Shown: one piece after another, positions 9,426 to 18,167 of the stretch
How the letters are laid out: each line of letters starts with the position of its first letter
Position numbering within the stretch: the first letter of the stretch is position 1
Notes under the pieces: model-generated
Told to the model about the DNA's origin: nothing
Databases searched by the model: none
The model's input: only the letters and a program-made list of their open reading frames with translations
Program-made: the position numbers and the translations under genes
Assembly: GCA_029254025.1 (NCBI GenBank)
Contig: JAQWYK010000025.1
Coordinates: 27,955-91,954, forward strand
Direction: 5' to 3'
Origin: Crocinitomicaceae bacterium
GTDB lineage: Bacteria; Bacteroidota; Bacteroidia; Flavobacteriales_D; Crocinitomicaceae
DNA: 64,000 nucleotides

Positions 9426-10607
9426 ATGAATACTATTCCAGATAAAAAAAAGGGTGTTGCCATTCTTGGATCCACAGGTTCAATTGGAACCCAGGCGTTA
9501 GATGTAATTGAAGCTTACCCGGATTATTTCGATTTGCAAGTTATTACAGCCAATGGAAATGCTGATTTGCTCATTGAGCAAGCCATGAAGTTTAAGCCGA
9601 ATACCGTGGTGATTGTCGATGAATCGAAATACGAACACGTAAGCAAGGCTCTGGAAGCAGAAGATATTCATGTGTATGCTGGCGAAGAAGCACTTTGTCA
9701 GGTGGTGGAGATGAAAGAAGTCGACGTCGTTTTGACCGCTCTTGTAGGTTACGCAGGACTAAAACCAACACTTCGCGCCATCGCAGCCAAAAAAGATATC
9801 GCCTTAGCGAATAAAGAAACACTTGTTGTCGCTGGAGAACTCGTAACTAAAGAAGCAAAAGCAAATGGCGTGAATATTTACCCGGTAGATTCAGAACATT
9901 CAGCTATTTTTCAGTGTATTGTTGGTGAATTCCACAATCCATTGGAAAAAATATTCCTCACCGCCTCAGGCGGACCATTCAGAGGATGGACAGCCGAACA
10001 ATTGAAAGATGTAAAACCAGCCCAAGCTTTAAAACATCCAAACTGGGATATGGGAGCTAAAATCACGATTGATTCAGCTACACTTATGAACAAAGGATTA
10101 GAAGTAATCGAAGCAAAATGGTTGTTTGGCTTAAAAGCCGATCAGATTGATGTAATTGTACATCCACAGTCGATAGTGCATTCTATTGCGCAATTCGAAG
10201 ATGGGAGCATGAAAGCTCAAATGGGGTTGCCCGATATGAAGCTACCGATACAATTCGCGTTAACATATCCGGAACGTTTTAAGACTGATTTCCCACGATT
10301 TAATTTTCTAGATTATCCACAACTCACCTTCGAACAACCAGATAGAGCTACGTTTAGAAACTTAGATTTAGCATTTGAAGCCATGGCGTTGGAGGGTACA
10401 GCAGCCTGTGCGCTAAATGCAGCCAATGAAGTAACCGTTCAAGCTTTTCTAGAAGAGAAAATCGGATTTTTAGACATCGCCAAAATTAATGAGGCGACAA
10501 TGCGCGCCGTGGAATTGATCAAAAATCCAAAATACGATGATTTTGTGGCCGTAGACGCTGAGGCTCGGAAAGTGTCAATGGATTTATTAGGTGGTGGTCA
10601 TTTCTAA
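9426..10607 (+). CDS. dxr: 1-deoxy-D-xylulose 5-phosphate reductoisomerase
   Basis: This is the committed enzyme of the non-mevalonate (MEP) isoprenoid pathway. It converts DXP to 2-C-methyl-D-erythritol 4-phosphate with NADPH and a divalent metal. Visible motifs are the NADPH loop GSTGSIG (residues 15-21), ANKETLV, the metal/substrate segment PVDSEHSAIFQC, LTASGGPFR, and HPNWDMGAKITIDSATLMN. The length of 393 aa is standard. In many Bacteroidota the site-2 protease gene rseP follows dxr. Here a 235-bp gap and GAPDH follow instead. Confidence 0.97.
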   Translation: MNTIPDKKKGVAILGSTGSIGTQALDVIEAYPDYFDLQVITANGNADLLIEQAMKFKPNTVVIVDESKYEHVSKALEAEDIHVYAGEEALCQVVEMKEVDVVLTALVGYAGLKPTLRAIAAKKDIALANKETLVVAGELVTKEAKANGVNIYPVDSEHSAIFQCIVGEFHNPLEKIFLTASGGPFRGWTAEQLKDVKPAQALKHPNWDMGAKITIDSATLMNKGLEVIEAKWLFGLKADQIDVIVHPQSIVHSIAQFEDGSMKAQMGLPDMKLPIQFALTYPERFKTDFPRFNFLDYPQLTFEQPDRATFRNLDLAFEAMALEGTAACALNAANEVTVQAFLEEKIGFLDIAKINEATMRAVELIKNPKYDDFVAVDAEARKVSMDLLGGGHF

Positions 10608-10842
10608 ATTCATTGTTCGAAATATCTAGTAATTAAATAGCAGCTCCATTAGGTTATATAATTATTAATTATGCAACCATAATAGAAGTCGAAATCCGTG
10701 GTTCGTTAATTGAGTCAAATCACGTCTCACTTCTTATTTAATAATCATTCAAGTTAATTTGGGGTTTCAGATTTGCAAGTAATTGATACTCCTTTCCTGT
10801 CAACCTTTTTATGTTTAACTTTGTTCATCATAAAAGAAAAGA
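10608..10842 (+). other. Intergenic region between dxr and GAPDH
   Basis: An AT-rich 235-bp stretch with no credible ORF on either strand. The only recognisable element is the promoter box at its right end. No clear terminator for dxr is visible. Confidence 0.5.
10816..10823 (+). promoter_or_regulatory. -7 promoter box (TAACTTTG) for GAPDH
   Basis: Exact TAnnTTTG match 19 nt upstream of the GAPDH ATG. No -33 TTG occurs at the expected spacing. Confidence 0.6.
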
Positions 10843-11829
10843 ATGAAAAAAATAGGGGTAAATGGTTTTGGCCGAATTGGAAGGTATTTCACGCGACTAT
10901 CATTGGCGGAAAGTTTAATTGATGTGGCTGTAGTAAATGACTTGGCAGATATCAATACGCTTGCTCATTTGTTCAAGTACGATTCAGTTCATCGGGGTTT
11001 AAACCATTCTTTTTCGATTGAGGGAGATACGTTGGTTTTTGAGAACGGAAAGAAAATTGTGTTCACGAATCATAAGAACCCAGCGGATATTCCTTGGGGT
11101 GAATATGGTGTTGAAATCGTGATCGAATCAACGGGTGTTTTTCGTTCTCGGGATAATGCAGAATTGCATCTTTTAGGAGGGGCGAAAAAGGTTGTGATTA
11201 GTGCCCCTGCACAAGGAGATGATATTCCTTCTCTTGTTCTTGGTGTGAATGAGGAAGTTTTGAACACTCCTTTTAACGTGATAAGCAATGCTTCTTGTAC
11301 AACGAATTCAGCGGCACCAATGATTAAAGTTATCGATGATTTCTGTGAGATTGAGAGCGCATATATTACAACGGTTCATAGTTACACATCGGATCAGCGA
11401 CTGCATGACGCTCCACACTTAGATTTACGTCGTGCAAGAGGTGCGGCACAATCCATCGTGCCAACAACTACTGGAGCTGCCAAGGCATTGTCTAAAATAT
11501 TCCCGAATCTAGTGATGGGTGGCTGCGGTATTCGAGTACCTGTCCCAAATGGTTCCTTGACTGATTTAACAATCAACGTTAAAGGGGAAGTGCCTTCTGT
11601 AGATGAGATTAATGCACGTTTTCTAGCAGCATCAAAGGATGAACTTAAGGGTGTTTTATCTTTTATTGATGAGCCCATTGTTTCGGCAGATGTAATTGGA
11701 AACCCTTTCTCTTGCACGTTTGATAGCTTGTTAACGAGTACAGTAGGGAATATGATCAAGTTGGTCGGATGGTACGATAATGAAGCAGGATACTCGAATC
11801 GTTTGATGGATTTAGTGAAGCGATTGTAA
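10843..11829 (+). CDS. gap: Glyceraldehyde-3-phosphate dehydrogenase, type I
   Basis: The enzyme oxidises and phosphorylates glyceraldehyde 3-phosphate to 1,3-bisphosphoglycerate with NAD(P)+. The N-terminal Rossmann motif is VNGFGRIGR. An Asp follows the second strand (VVNDLAD), which favours NAD. The catalytic Cys152 lies in SNASCTTN. HSYTSDQRLHDAPH and the C-terminal WYDNEAGYSNRL are classical. At 328 aa it is a little shorter than the common 335. The residues after the active site read SAAP instead of the usual CLAP. The CYTH gene starts 1 nt after its stop, so the two are coupled. Confidence 0.93.
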   Translation: MKKIGVNGFGRIGRYFTRLSLAESLIDVAVVNDLADINTLAHLFKYDSVHRGLNHSFSIEGDTLVFENGKKIVFTNHKNPADIPWGEYGVEIVIESTGVFRSRDNAELHLLGGAKKVVISAPAQGDDIPSLVLGVNEEVLNTPFNVISNASCTTNSAAPMIKVIDDFCEIESAYITTVHSYTSDQRLHDAPHLDLRRARGAAQSIVPTTTGAAKALSKIFPNLVMGGCGIRVPVPNGSLTDLTINVKGEVPSVDEINARFLAASKDELKGVLSFIDEPIVSADVIGNPFSCTFDSLLTSTVGNMIKLVGWYDNEAGYSNRLMDLVKRL

Positions 11830-11830
11830 T

Positions 11831-12277
11831 ATGGGAAAAGAAATTGAACGAAAATATTTAGTCCACAAAGCCTACTGGGGAGCCCTTGAAAAACCGGAAG
11901 GGATGGATATTCGCCAAGGATATTTGAATCGAACTCCTGAAAACACCGTGCGTATTCGCATAAAAAAAGGAGTAGGTTATCTGACAATTAAAGGAAAAGA
12001 AGAAAGCGGTGTTCGTCCTGAATTTGAATATTTAATACCTTTTAATGAAGCTGTTGAAATGTTAGATTTATTTTGTGATAGAGTTTTGCATAAGACGCGC
12101 TTTGAGATATTGCACAAGGGACATCTATGGGAAGTGGATGAATTTCATTCGCCTAATAAAGGATTGGTATTAGCTGAAATCGAATTAACAAATCCAGCGG
12201 AATCATTTGAACTTCCAGAGTGGGTGTCTGAGGAGGTGACGGGGCTGCCTCAATATTACAACGCGAATATGTTGTAA
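11831..12277 (+). CDS. CYTH-domain protein (probable inorganic/thiamine triphosphatase)
   Basis: The 148-aa protein starts MGKEIERKY and so has the ExExK signature (Glu4, Glu6, Lys8) of the CYTH/triphosphate tunnel metalloenzyme family. Alternating charged strands follow (TVRIRIKK, YLTIKGKEE, FEYLIP, WEVDEF, LAEIEL) that would line the tunnel. Family members hydrolyse tripolyphosphate or thiamine triphosphate, and a few are adenylate cyclases. Stand-alone short bacterial forms are mostly triphosphatases, which is the best guess here. It lies one base after GAPDH and is followed closely by the DsbA-family gene. Confidence 0.85.
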   Translation: MGKEIERKYLVHKAYWGALEKPEGMDIRQGYLNRTPENTVRIRIKKGVGYLTIKGKEESGVRPEFEYLIPFNEAVEMLDLFCDRVLHKTRFEILHKGHLWEVDEFHSPNKGLVLAEIELTNPAESFELPEWVSEEVTGLPQYYNANML

Positions 12278-12313
12278 TTGGCTATGTTTAGTAAATTAAG
12301 AAGTAAGTACGAT

Positions 12314-12952
12314 ATGCAAATAGAAGTGTGGAGCGATGTGATGTGTCCGTTTTGTTATATTGGTAAAAGAAGATTAGAACAAGCATTGGAACAATTAGCC
12401 CCAAAGGAGGTAGAGATTACTTGGAAAAGTTTTTTGTTGAACCCAGATTTAGAAACAGATACAGAAAAAAGTGTGTTCGACTATTTGGCAGAGAATAAGG
12501 GGATTACAAAAGAAGCTGTCCGTGAAATGTGCGCGCAAGCAGAAGCTATGGCCGGAGAGGTGGGCTTAAATTATACCTTGGAAAAAACGGTAGTAGCCGA
12601 TTCGCTAAAGGCGCATCGCTTTTTACATTTTGCCAAACATGCAGGGAAACAACAAGTAGTAAAAGAACGATTACTCGCAGCACATTTTGGGGAGAATAAA
12701 AATGTAGATGATAACGATGTGCTTTTGGAGATTGCGCATGCAGTGGGACTAGATCCGACGCGAACACTTGAAATTTTAAATTCTCGAGAATTTGAGGAAG
12801 GGGTTAAGTATGATATTTATGAAGCACATCAATTGGGTGTAAAAGGAGTTCCGTTTTTTGTTTTCAATAATAAATATGGCATTTCTGGTGCTCAGCCAGC
12901 TGAAGTGTTTACTAAGACTTTGCAGAAGGTTATGAGTGAAGAACAGGCATGA
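12314..12952 (+). CDS. DsbA-family (FrnE-like) thiol oxidoreductase
   Basis: The 212-aa protein has a thioredoxin-fold start, MQIEVWSDVMCPFCYIGK, with the redox pair Cys11-Pro-Phe-Cys14. A large helical insertion follows, and a cis-Pro loop is in GVPFFVFNNKYGISGAQP. This matches the FrnE/2-hydroxychromene-2-carboxylate isomerase-like branch. With no signal peptide it is probably cytoplasmic. An in-frame TTG (12278) and an ATG (12284) lie upstream. The ATG at 12314 is preferred because relatives begin exactly at the first beta strand. It probably belongs to the GAPDH-CYTH transcript. Confidence 0.85.
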   Translation: MQIEVWSDVMCPFCYIGKRRLEQALEQLAPKEVEITWKSFLLNPDLETDTEKSVFDYLAENKGITKEAVREMCAQAEAMAGEVGLNYTLEKTVVADSLKAHRFLHFAKHAGKQQVVKERLLAAHFGENKNVDDNDVLLEIAHAVGLDPTRTLEILNSREFEEGVKYDIYEAHQLGVKGVPFFVFNNKYGISGAQPAEVFTKTLQKVMSEEQA

Positions 12953-13030
12953 ATGAGGTGTTTTTTTCGCGGATTACCGATGACGGGAACATATTGTCGG
13001 TGGACTCTTCCAATAATCCCAAACAATAAT

Positions 13031-13038
13031 TATCTTTG
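13031..13038 (+). promoter_or_regulatory. -7 promoter box (TATCTTTG) for valS
   Basis: Exact TAnnTTTG match 17 nt upstream of the valS ATG. Confidence 0.6.
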
Positions 13039-13055
13039 CAGCAAATTCAATTTTA

Positions 13056-15683
13056 ATGGAAATCCCCAAGACTTACGAACCCGGAAGAGCGGAAGAAAAA
13101 TGGTATTCTTACTGGATGGAAAAAGGCTATTTTCACAGTGAACCTGACGAAAGAGAAGCCTACACAGTTGTTATTCCTCCTCCTAATGTTACAGGTGTCC
13201 TCCATATGGGGCACATGTTGAACAATACAATTCAAGATGTCTTAGTACGTCGAGCTAGAATGTTGGGGAAAAATGCGTGTTGGGTTCCTGGAACTGACCA
13301 TGCATCAATCGCTACAGAGGCGAAGGTGGTTAATAAATTGCGTTCCGAAGGAATCAAGAAATCGGATTTGTCGCGCGATGAATTCATGAATCATGCCTGG
13401 GAATGGAAGGAAAAGCATGGTGGAATTATTCTTGACCAGCTTAAAAAACTAGGTGCATCATGCGATTGGGAGCGTACGCATTTTACGATGGATAAGGAGT
13501 ACTCTGAATCTGTATTAGATGTGTTTATCGACTTGTACAAAAAGGGTAAAGTATATCGCGGAGTGCGCATGATTAATTGGGATCCTGAAGCGAAAACAGC
13601 GCTTTCTGATGAGGAAGTAGTGTACAAAGAGGTGAATTCGAAGTTGTTCAATATTCGCTATAAAATTGCAGGAACAGAAGATGATTGGCTGACGATTGCT
13701 ACTACACGTCCTGAAACGATTCTTGGTGACAGCGCAATTTGTATCAATCCGAATGATGCTCGCTTTTTGAAGCTCCATGGTAAGTTTGCAATTGTACCAA
13801 TAGTGAACCGTACCATTCCAATTATTCTGGATGATTATGTTGATATGGAATTCGGAACGGGGTGTTTAAAAGTTACACCAGCTCATGATTTGAATGATTA
13901 TGAGCTAGGCAATAAACACGGTTTAAAATCTATTAACATTTTGAATGATGATGCTACATTAAATGAGAATGGGTTGCATTATCAAGGGAAGGAACGCTTT
14001 GAAGTACGAAAGCTAATTGCTAAAGAATTGGATGAGGCAGGGTACTTAGTGAAGGTGGAAGACCACATTAACAAAGTAGGGTTTTCTGAACGTACGGATG
14101 CCGTAATTGAGCCACGTTTATCTCCTCAATGGTTCGTGGACATGAAAGAACTGGCACAACCTGCCTTGGATAATGTTATGAATGGAAACATTAAGTTCTA
14201 TCCTGATAACATGAAGAATACCTACCGTCATTGGATGGAAAATATCAAAGACTGGTGTATTTCTAGACAATTGTGGTGGGGTCATCGGATTCCAGCTTGG
14301 TATTATGGAGCCGGCGAGAATGACTTCGTTGTAGCAAAGAGTGAATCAGTTGCTGTAAAAACAGCTACTGAGAAGTCCGGGAGACCTATTAGTGCTGCCG
14401 ATCTTAAACAAGATGAGGATGTCTTGGACACATGGTTCTCAAGCTGGTTGTGGCCGATTTCAGTGTTTAATGGATTAACTCAGCCTGGCAATCCAGAAAT
14501 TAAGTATTACTATCCCACTAACGACTTAGTGACTGCTCCGGAAATCATGTTTTTCTGGGTGGCTCGAATGATTATAGCTGGATATGAATATATGGACGAA
14601 ATTCCGTTTAAGAATGTTTATTATACAGGGATCGTACGAGATAAATTAGGGCGAAAAATGTCCAAGTCTTTGGGGAATTCCCCTGATCCAATAGAACTAA
14701 TTAATAAGTATGGTGCTGATGGAGTTCGTGTGGGAATGTTAGTTTCATCTCCTGCTGGAAATGATCTTCCGTTCGATTCGAGTCAATGTGAGCAAGGACG
14801 TAATTTTACGAATAAAATGTGGAACGCATTCCGTTTGATTCATTCTTGGGAAGTGAAAGATATGGAGCAATCCGAGTCGAATAGAAAATCCATTCAATGG
14901 TTTGAGAATAAGTTTAATCAAGCGTTGAACAACATCAATGAGCAGTTTGATAAATTCCGAATCTCGGATGCTTTAATGGCCACTTATAAATTAGTTTGGG
15001 ATGATTTCTGTTCGTGGTATTTGGAATTAATAAAGCCAGGTTATGAACAGCCTATTGATCGTGCTACCAAAGAGAAGACCATTGAGATTTTTGAAAACAT
15101 CTTAAAGTTAGTTCATCCATTTACACCATTTATAGCGGAGGATTTGTGGCATTTAATTCGCCAGCGTTCTGAAGGAGAAGATATTATTGTGGCACAATGG
15201 CCACAATTGGGAACAGTTGATGAATCTGTTTTAGAAGCCTTTAAAGTAGCTGCTGAAGTGATAGGTAATATACGAAACATTCGTAAGGAGAACAATATTG
15301 CGAATAAAATCAAAATTGATTTGCGTATTGGTACTAATACGATTATTCCGAAGTCATTAGATGTATTAATTGTTAAAATGGGCAACTTACAATCTCTCGA
15401 CTATACGGATGAAAAAATTGGTAGTGCCTACTCGTTTATTGTTAAAAATGTGGAGTTTTTCATTCCTTTTGGAGAGAATGTAGACATTGCTGCAGAGAAA
15501 GATAAAATTATTGAAGAGTTGGAATACACTAAGGGTTTTTTGAATTCGGTACAAAAGAAATTGGGAAATGCCAATTTTGTGAATAATGCTCCGGATTTAG
15601 TAGTCGCAAGTGAAAAGAAGAAACAGGCGGATGCCGAGGAAAAAATAAAAATTCTAGAGCAGAAATTAGTAACGTTAAAGTAG
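13056..15683 (+). CDS. valS: Valyl-tRNA synthetase
   Basis: A class I aminoacyl-tRNA synthetase that charges tRNA-Val. The HIGH motif appears as HMGH (residues 50-53) after PPPNVTG, and the KMSKS loop as GRKMSKSLGN (about 532-541). The CP1 editing domain, which clears mischarged Thr-tRNA-Val, carries TIATTRPETILGD. The anticodon-binding domain and a C-terminal Lys/Glu-rich coiled coil close the protein. The length of 875 aa is normal. The gene has its own promoter box and ends at a shared hairpin terminator. Confidence 0.98.
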   Translation: MEIPKTYEPGRAEEKWYSYWMEKGYFHSEPDEREAYTVVIPPPNVTGVLHMGHMLNNTIQDVLVRRARMLGKNACWVPGTDHASIATEAKVVNKLRSEGIKKSDLSRDEFMNHAWEWKEKHGGIILDQLKKLGASCDWERTHFTMDKEYSESVLDVFIDLYKKGKVYRGVRMINWDPEAKTALSDEEVVYKEVNSKLFNIRYKIAGTEDDWLTIATTRPETILGDSAICINPNDARFLKLHGKFAIVPIVNRTIPIILDDYVDMEFGTGCLKVTPAHDLNDYELGNKHGLKSINILNDDATLNENGLHYQGKERFEVRKLIAKELDEAGYLVKVEDHINKVGFSERTDAVIEPRLSPQWFVDMKELAQPALDNVMNGNIKFYPDNMKNTYRHWMENIKDWCISRQLWWGHRIPAWYYGAGENDFVVAKSESVAVKTATEKSGRPISAADLKQDEDVLDTWFSSWLWPISVFNGLTQPGNPEIKYYYPTNDLVTAPEIMFFWVARMIIAGYEYMDEIPFKNVYYTGIVRDKLGRKMSKSLGNSPDPIELINKYGADGVRVGMLVSSPAGNDLPFDSSQCEQGRNFTNKMWNAFRLIHSWEVKDMEQSESNRKSIQWFENKFNQALNNINEQFDKFRISDALMATYKLVWDDFCSWYLELIKPGYEQPIDRATKEKTIEIFENILKLVHPFTPFIAEDLWHLIRQRSEGEDIIVAQWPQLGTVDESVLEAFKVAAEVIGNIRNIRKENNIANKIKIDLRIGTNTIIPKSLDVLIVKMGNLQSLDYTDEKIGSAYSFIVKNVEFFIPFGENVDIAAEKDKIIEELEYTKGFLNSVQKKLGNANFVNNAPDLVVASEKKKQADAEEKIKILEQKLVTLK

Positions 15684-15745
15684 TTTTTTTGATCGACTCC
15701 TATTTCCCGACTTGATTCGGATAGTAGTGAGGCGAAACCATAAAT

Positions 15746-15777
15746 AAAAGCCCGATCAGTAATGAACGGGCTTTTTT
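15746..15777 (+). terminator. Bidirectional intrinsic terminator between valS and the SPFH gene
   Basis: AAAAGCCCG (15746-15754) pairs with CGGGCTTTT (15767-15775) around a 12-nt loop, with T-rich flanks on both sides. It can therefore end both the valS transcript and the opposing minus-strand transcript. Confidence 0.85.
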
Positions 15778-15798
15778 ATTTAAATGAGCATTATATAA

Positions 15799-16641
15799 CT
15801 ATTTGATATCCATCATATTCATAAACGGATTTTGACCATCCATAAATAATGTTTTTGCGTTCGGTGATTTCGACAGTTCCAAGAGTGCTTCAATTTGTTT
15901 CATCTTTAAGACGTTTGGGGTCAAGCTTTGGCTGAGTTTATCGTTGGCTAATTTATTTGCTTCAGCTTCAATTTCTATAACTCGAGCTTTCGCTTCAGCG
16001 GCAATAATCATCTGCTGTTTCAATGCCTCGGCCTTGATTTCAGTGCGTTCTGCTTCTTTGGTTTCTTGAGCAAGTATGTATTCCATTCGGAAGGCATCCT
16101 GTTCTGCCTCTAACTTCATTTCAATAGCTTCAGCAAGTCCTTTCGGAAGGGTTATACTTTTCATAAGTACCGCTTCAATCTCGAAACCTCTCGGTTGGAG
16201 GTATTCATTCATTAATTCTGTAATTCGCATTTCGATGGATCTTCGCTCTCCACTGTGCATGTCCTTTGCTAGAAATTGAGAGCACACATCAGCTGCCGAT
16301 GAACGGAATACGCTGGTGATAATTTGATCGTAATTTAATCCAATCTCTTCTATAACCGTTGTCACTTTAGTTGGATCAATTCTGTATAGAATGGAAACGT
16401 CCGACTGAATGGTAAGTCCTTCTTTTGACGGAAGATTCATACTCATTTCACGGTTAATTGTTCGTGTTGGTACGCGTATGATTGAGGAAACTAGTGGGTT
16501 ATAGAACATTAATCCCGCGTCAACTGTTTTTTCGTTGAGTTTTCCCAATCTGGATTTCACGCCTACTTGGCCTGGACGAATAACGGCACACGAACTTAGT
16601 CCTAACATGCCGATGAAAGAAAAGATGATAATTTTATTCAT
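15799..16641 (-). CDS. SPFH/prohibitin-family protein with a lipobox
   Basis: The 280-aa protein starts with a signal and the lipobox LGLSSC, so it should be a lipoprotein. The SPFH core begins RPGQVGVKSRLGKL and contains VPTRTINREMSMNLPSKEG. A long alanine/glutamate coiled coil (about residues 165-245, EAEQDAFRMEYILAQETKEAER and beyond) promotes oligomerisation. SPFH proteins form membrane-bound ring assemblies that scaffold or restrain proteases. Anchoring by a lipid in place of a transmembrane helix is the notable point. A GTG at 16650 would add three residues. The ATG at 16641 is preferred. Confidence 0.85.
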   Translation of the reverse strand: MNKIIIFSFIGMLGLSSCAVIRPGQVGVKSRLGKLNEKTVDAGLMFYNPLVSSIIRVPTRTINREMSMNLPSKEGLTIQSDVSILYRIDPTKVTTVIEEIGLNYDQIITSVFRSSAADVCSQFLAKDMHSGERRSIEMRITELMNEYLQPRGFEIEAVLMKSITLPKGLAEAIEMKLEAEQDAFRMEYILAQETKEAERTEIKAEALKQQMIIAAEAKARVIEIEAEANKLANDKLSQSLTPNVLKMKQIEALLELSKSPNAKTLFMDGQNPFMNMMDIK

Positions 16642-16872
16642 AGTATTCACTTTAAGTTTTTACAGATTAAGAAAACTTCATGCCATAAATGTTAAAAAAG
16701 TGTTAACAAAACTTAAAACACCATACAAAATAGATGTGTCATGTTAAGAGACATTACTTATTGAGTATTAAAAGAATGGATTCTTGCGGTGTTTTTGTAT
16801 GCTACCTACAACATTAGCTTTGGAAATTGTTGAAAATTTTGACTTTCCGTTTCTTTTATTAAATAAGTTGCC

Positions 16873-16880
16873 TATCTTTG
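16873..16880 (+). promoter_or_regulatory. -7 promoter box (TATCTTTG) for the rpsF-rpsR-rplI operon
   Basis: Exact TAnnTTTG match 24 nt before the rpsF ATG. The implied 5' leader is too short to hold the S6:S18 regulatory RNA known from other phyla. Confidence 0.65.
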
Positions 16881-16904
16881 CAGGCTCAATTAAAAATTAA
16901 TAAT

Positions 16905-17261
16905 ATGAATAACTACGAAACTGTTTTCATTTTAACTCCCGTTTTGTCTGAAGACCAGGCAAAGGAAGCAGTAAAGAAGTTCGAAGACGAAATTCAGTCC
17001 TTAGGTGGAAAATTAAAGCACTCTGAATCTTGGGGTCTTAAGAAATTGGCTTACCCAATTCAAAAGAAGACAACAGGTTTTTACTTTATGCTTGAATTTG
17101 AAGGCGCAGGTGACATTATTGGTCAGCTAGAACTCTCTATGAAACGTGATGAAAGAATCATACGTTTCTTAACTGTTAAAATGGACAAGCATCATGCTGC
17201 ATGGGCAGAAAAGAGAAAGTCGAGAATTAAAGGTGCTAAAACTGCAACAGCAGAGGCATAG
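16905..17261 (+). CDS. rpsF: 30S ribosomal protein S6
   Basis: The 118-aa protein begins MNNYETVFILTPVLSEDQ and has the S6 ferredoxin-like fold, with AYPIQKKTTGFYFMLEFE and the DERIIRFLTVKMD strand. S6 binds S18 and 16S rRNA in the platform of the small subunit. The TTG at 16878 would extend the frame into the promoter box, so the ATG at 16905 is the real start. The C-terminus is a basic extension rich in Lys/Ala. Confidence 0.97.
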   Translation: MNNYETVFILTPVLSEDQAKEAVKKFEDEIQSLGGKLKHSESWGLKKLAYPIQKKTTGFYFMLEFEGAGDIIGQLELSMKRDERIIRFLTVKMDKHHAAWAEKRKSRIKGAKTATAEA

Positions 17262-17292
17262 TAATTAAGTAAAAAACCGAAAAAACAAGATC

Positions 17293-17556
17293 ATGGCACA
17301 AAATGATGTAAGATATCTGACTCCGGTAAACATTGAAATTAATAAAGACAAGTACTGTCGTTTCAAAAAGTCCGGAATTAAGTTTGTCGATTATAAAGAT
17401 GGTAACTTCTTATTGAAGTTATTGAACGAACAAGGAAAAATTCTTCCACGTCGTTTGACTGGAACTTCCGCAAAGTTCCAAAAGAAAGTAAACAAGGCTG
17501 TTAAACGTGCACGTCACATCGCTATCCTTCCATACGTGGGAGATATGCTTAAGTAG
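17293..17556 (+). CDS. rpsR: 30S ribosomal protein S18
   Basis: The 87-aa basic protein contains [16 protein letters not shown] and [17 protein letters not shown] followed by [13 protein letters not shown], all typical of S18. It partners S6 on 16S rRNA. It starts 31 nt after rpsF and is followed by rplI, the standard bacterial gene order. Confidence 0.98.
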   Translation: MAQNDVRYLTPVNIEINKDKYCRFKKSGIKFVDYKDGNFLLKLLNEQGKILPRRLTGTSAKFQKKVNKAVKRARHIAILPYVGDMLK

Positions 17557-17587
17557 GCCTATTGTTGTACCATATAATTGATTAACG

Positions 17588-18034
17588 ATGGAAGTAATTT
17601 TAAAGAAAAACGTAGATAAGTTAGGATATAAAGATGATATCGTAACAGTAAAGCCTGGATATGGAAGAAATTTCTTGATTCCTCAGGGGTATGCTGTAGT
17701 AGCGAATGCTTCAGCGAAAAAGTCACATGCGGAAACGTTAAAACAACGTGCCCATAAGGAAGTAAAAATTAAGGAAGAAGCACAAGGTATTGCTGCAAAA
17801 CTAAACGGAGCGGCTATCAAAATTGCTGCTAAAGTTGGTGAGAACGGTAAGATCTTTGGTTCGGTAAATACAGTACAATTATCTGAAGCTTTGAAAGTAG
17901 CAGGTATTGATATTGATAGAAAATCGCTTAAAATTAAAGACGAGCCAATCAAAGAAGTTGGAACGTTCAAAGCAGAGGCAAACCTTCACAAAGAGGTTTC
18001 TGTAGAATTTGAATTTGAAGTAGCGGGTGAATAA
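17588..18034 (+). CDS. rplI: 50S ribosomal protein L9
   Basis: The 148-aa protein begins MEVILKKNVDKLGYKDD, then VKPGYGRNFLIPQGYAVVA, the N-terminal rRNA-binding domain. A connecting helix and the C-terminal domain (FGSVNTVQLSEAL, VGTFKAEANLHKEVSVEF) follow. It binds 23S rRNA near the L1 stalk. It is the last gene of the ribosomal operon. Confidence 0.98.
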   Translation: MEVILKKNVDKLGYKDDIVTVKPGYGRNFLIPQGYAVVANASAKKSHAETLKQRAHKEVKIKEEAQGIAAKLNGAAIKIAAKVGENGKIFGSVNTVQLSEALKVAGIDIDRKSLKIKDEPIKEVGTFKAEANLHKEVSVEFEFEVAGE

Positions 18035-18058
18035 TCACTGTTGCTTGTTAGTATACTT

Positions 18059-18088
18059 AAAAGACTCTCCAAATGGAGGGTCTTTTTT
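18059..18088 (+). terminator. Intrinsic terminator after rplI
   Basis: AAAAGACTCTCC (18059-18070) pairs with GGAGGGTCTTTT (18075-18086) with one wobble and the loop AAAT, followed by more T. Confidence 0.9.
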
Positions 18089-18167
18089 GTTCCATACAAG
18101 AAGTAATGGACGAAACTGAAAGAGTTAGACTTTAGACAGGAATTGTACACCCAACAATAACGAATTT

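Noticed and set aside
5833..10660. The 11-mer ATTAGGTTATA occurs after the AddA gene (near 5833) and after dxr (near 10650)
   Set aside because: Two copies of an AT-rich 11-mer are compatible with chance at this base composition, and the flanks do not match.
16734..16754. Imperfect inverted repeat ATGTGTC / GAGACAT between the SPFH gene and rpsF
   Set aside because: It has a central mismatch and no position relative to a recognised promoter that would suggest an operator.
16881..16904. Possible S6:S18-binding autoregulatory RNA before rpsF
   Set aside because: Only 24 nt lie between the promoter box and the rpsF ATG, too short for that structured motif, and no hairpin is seen.
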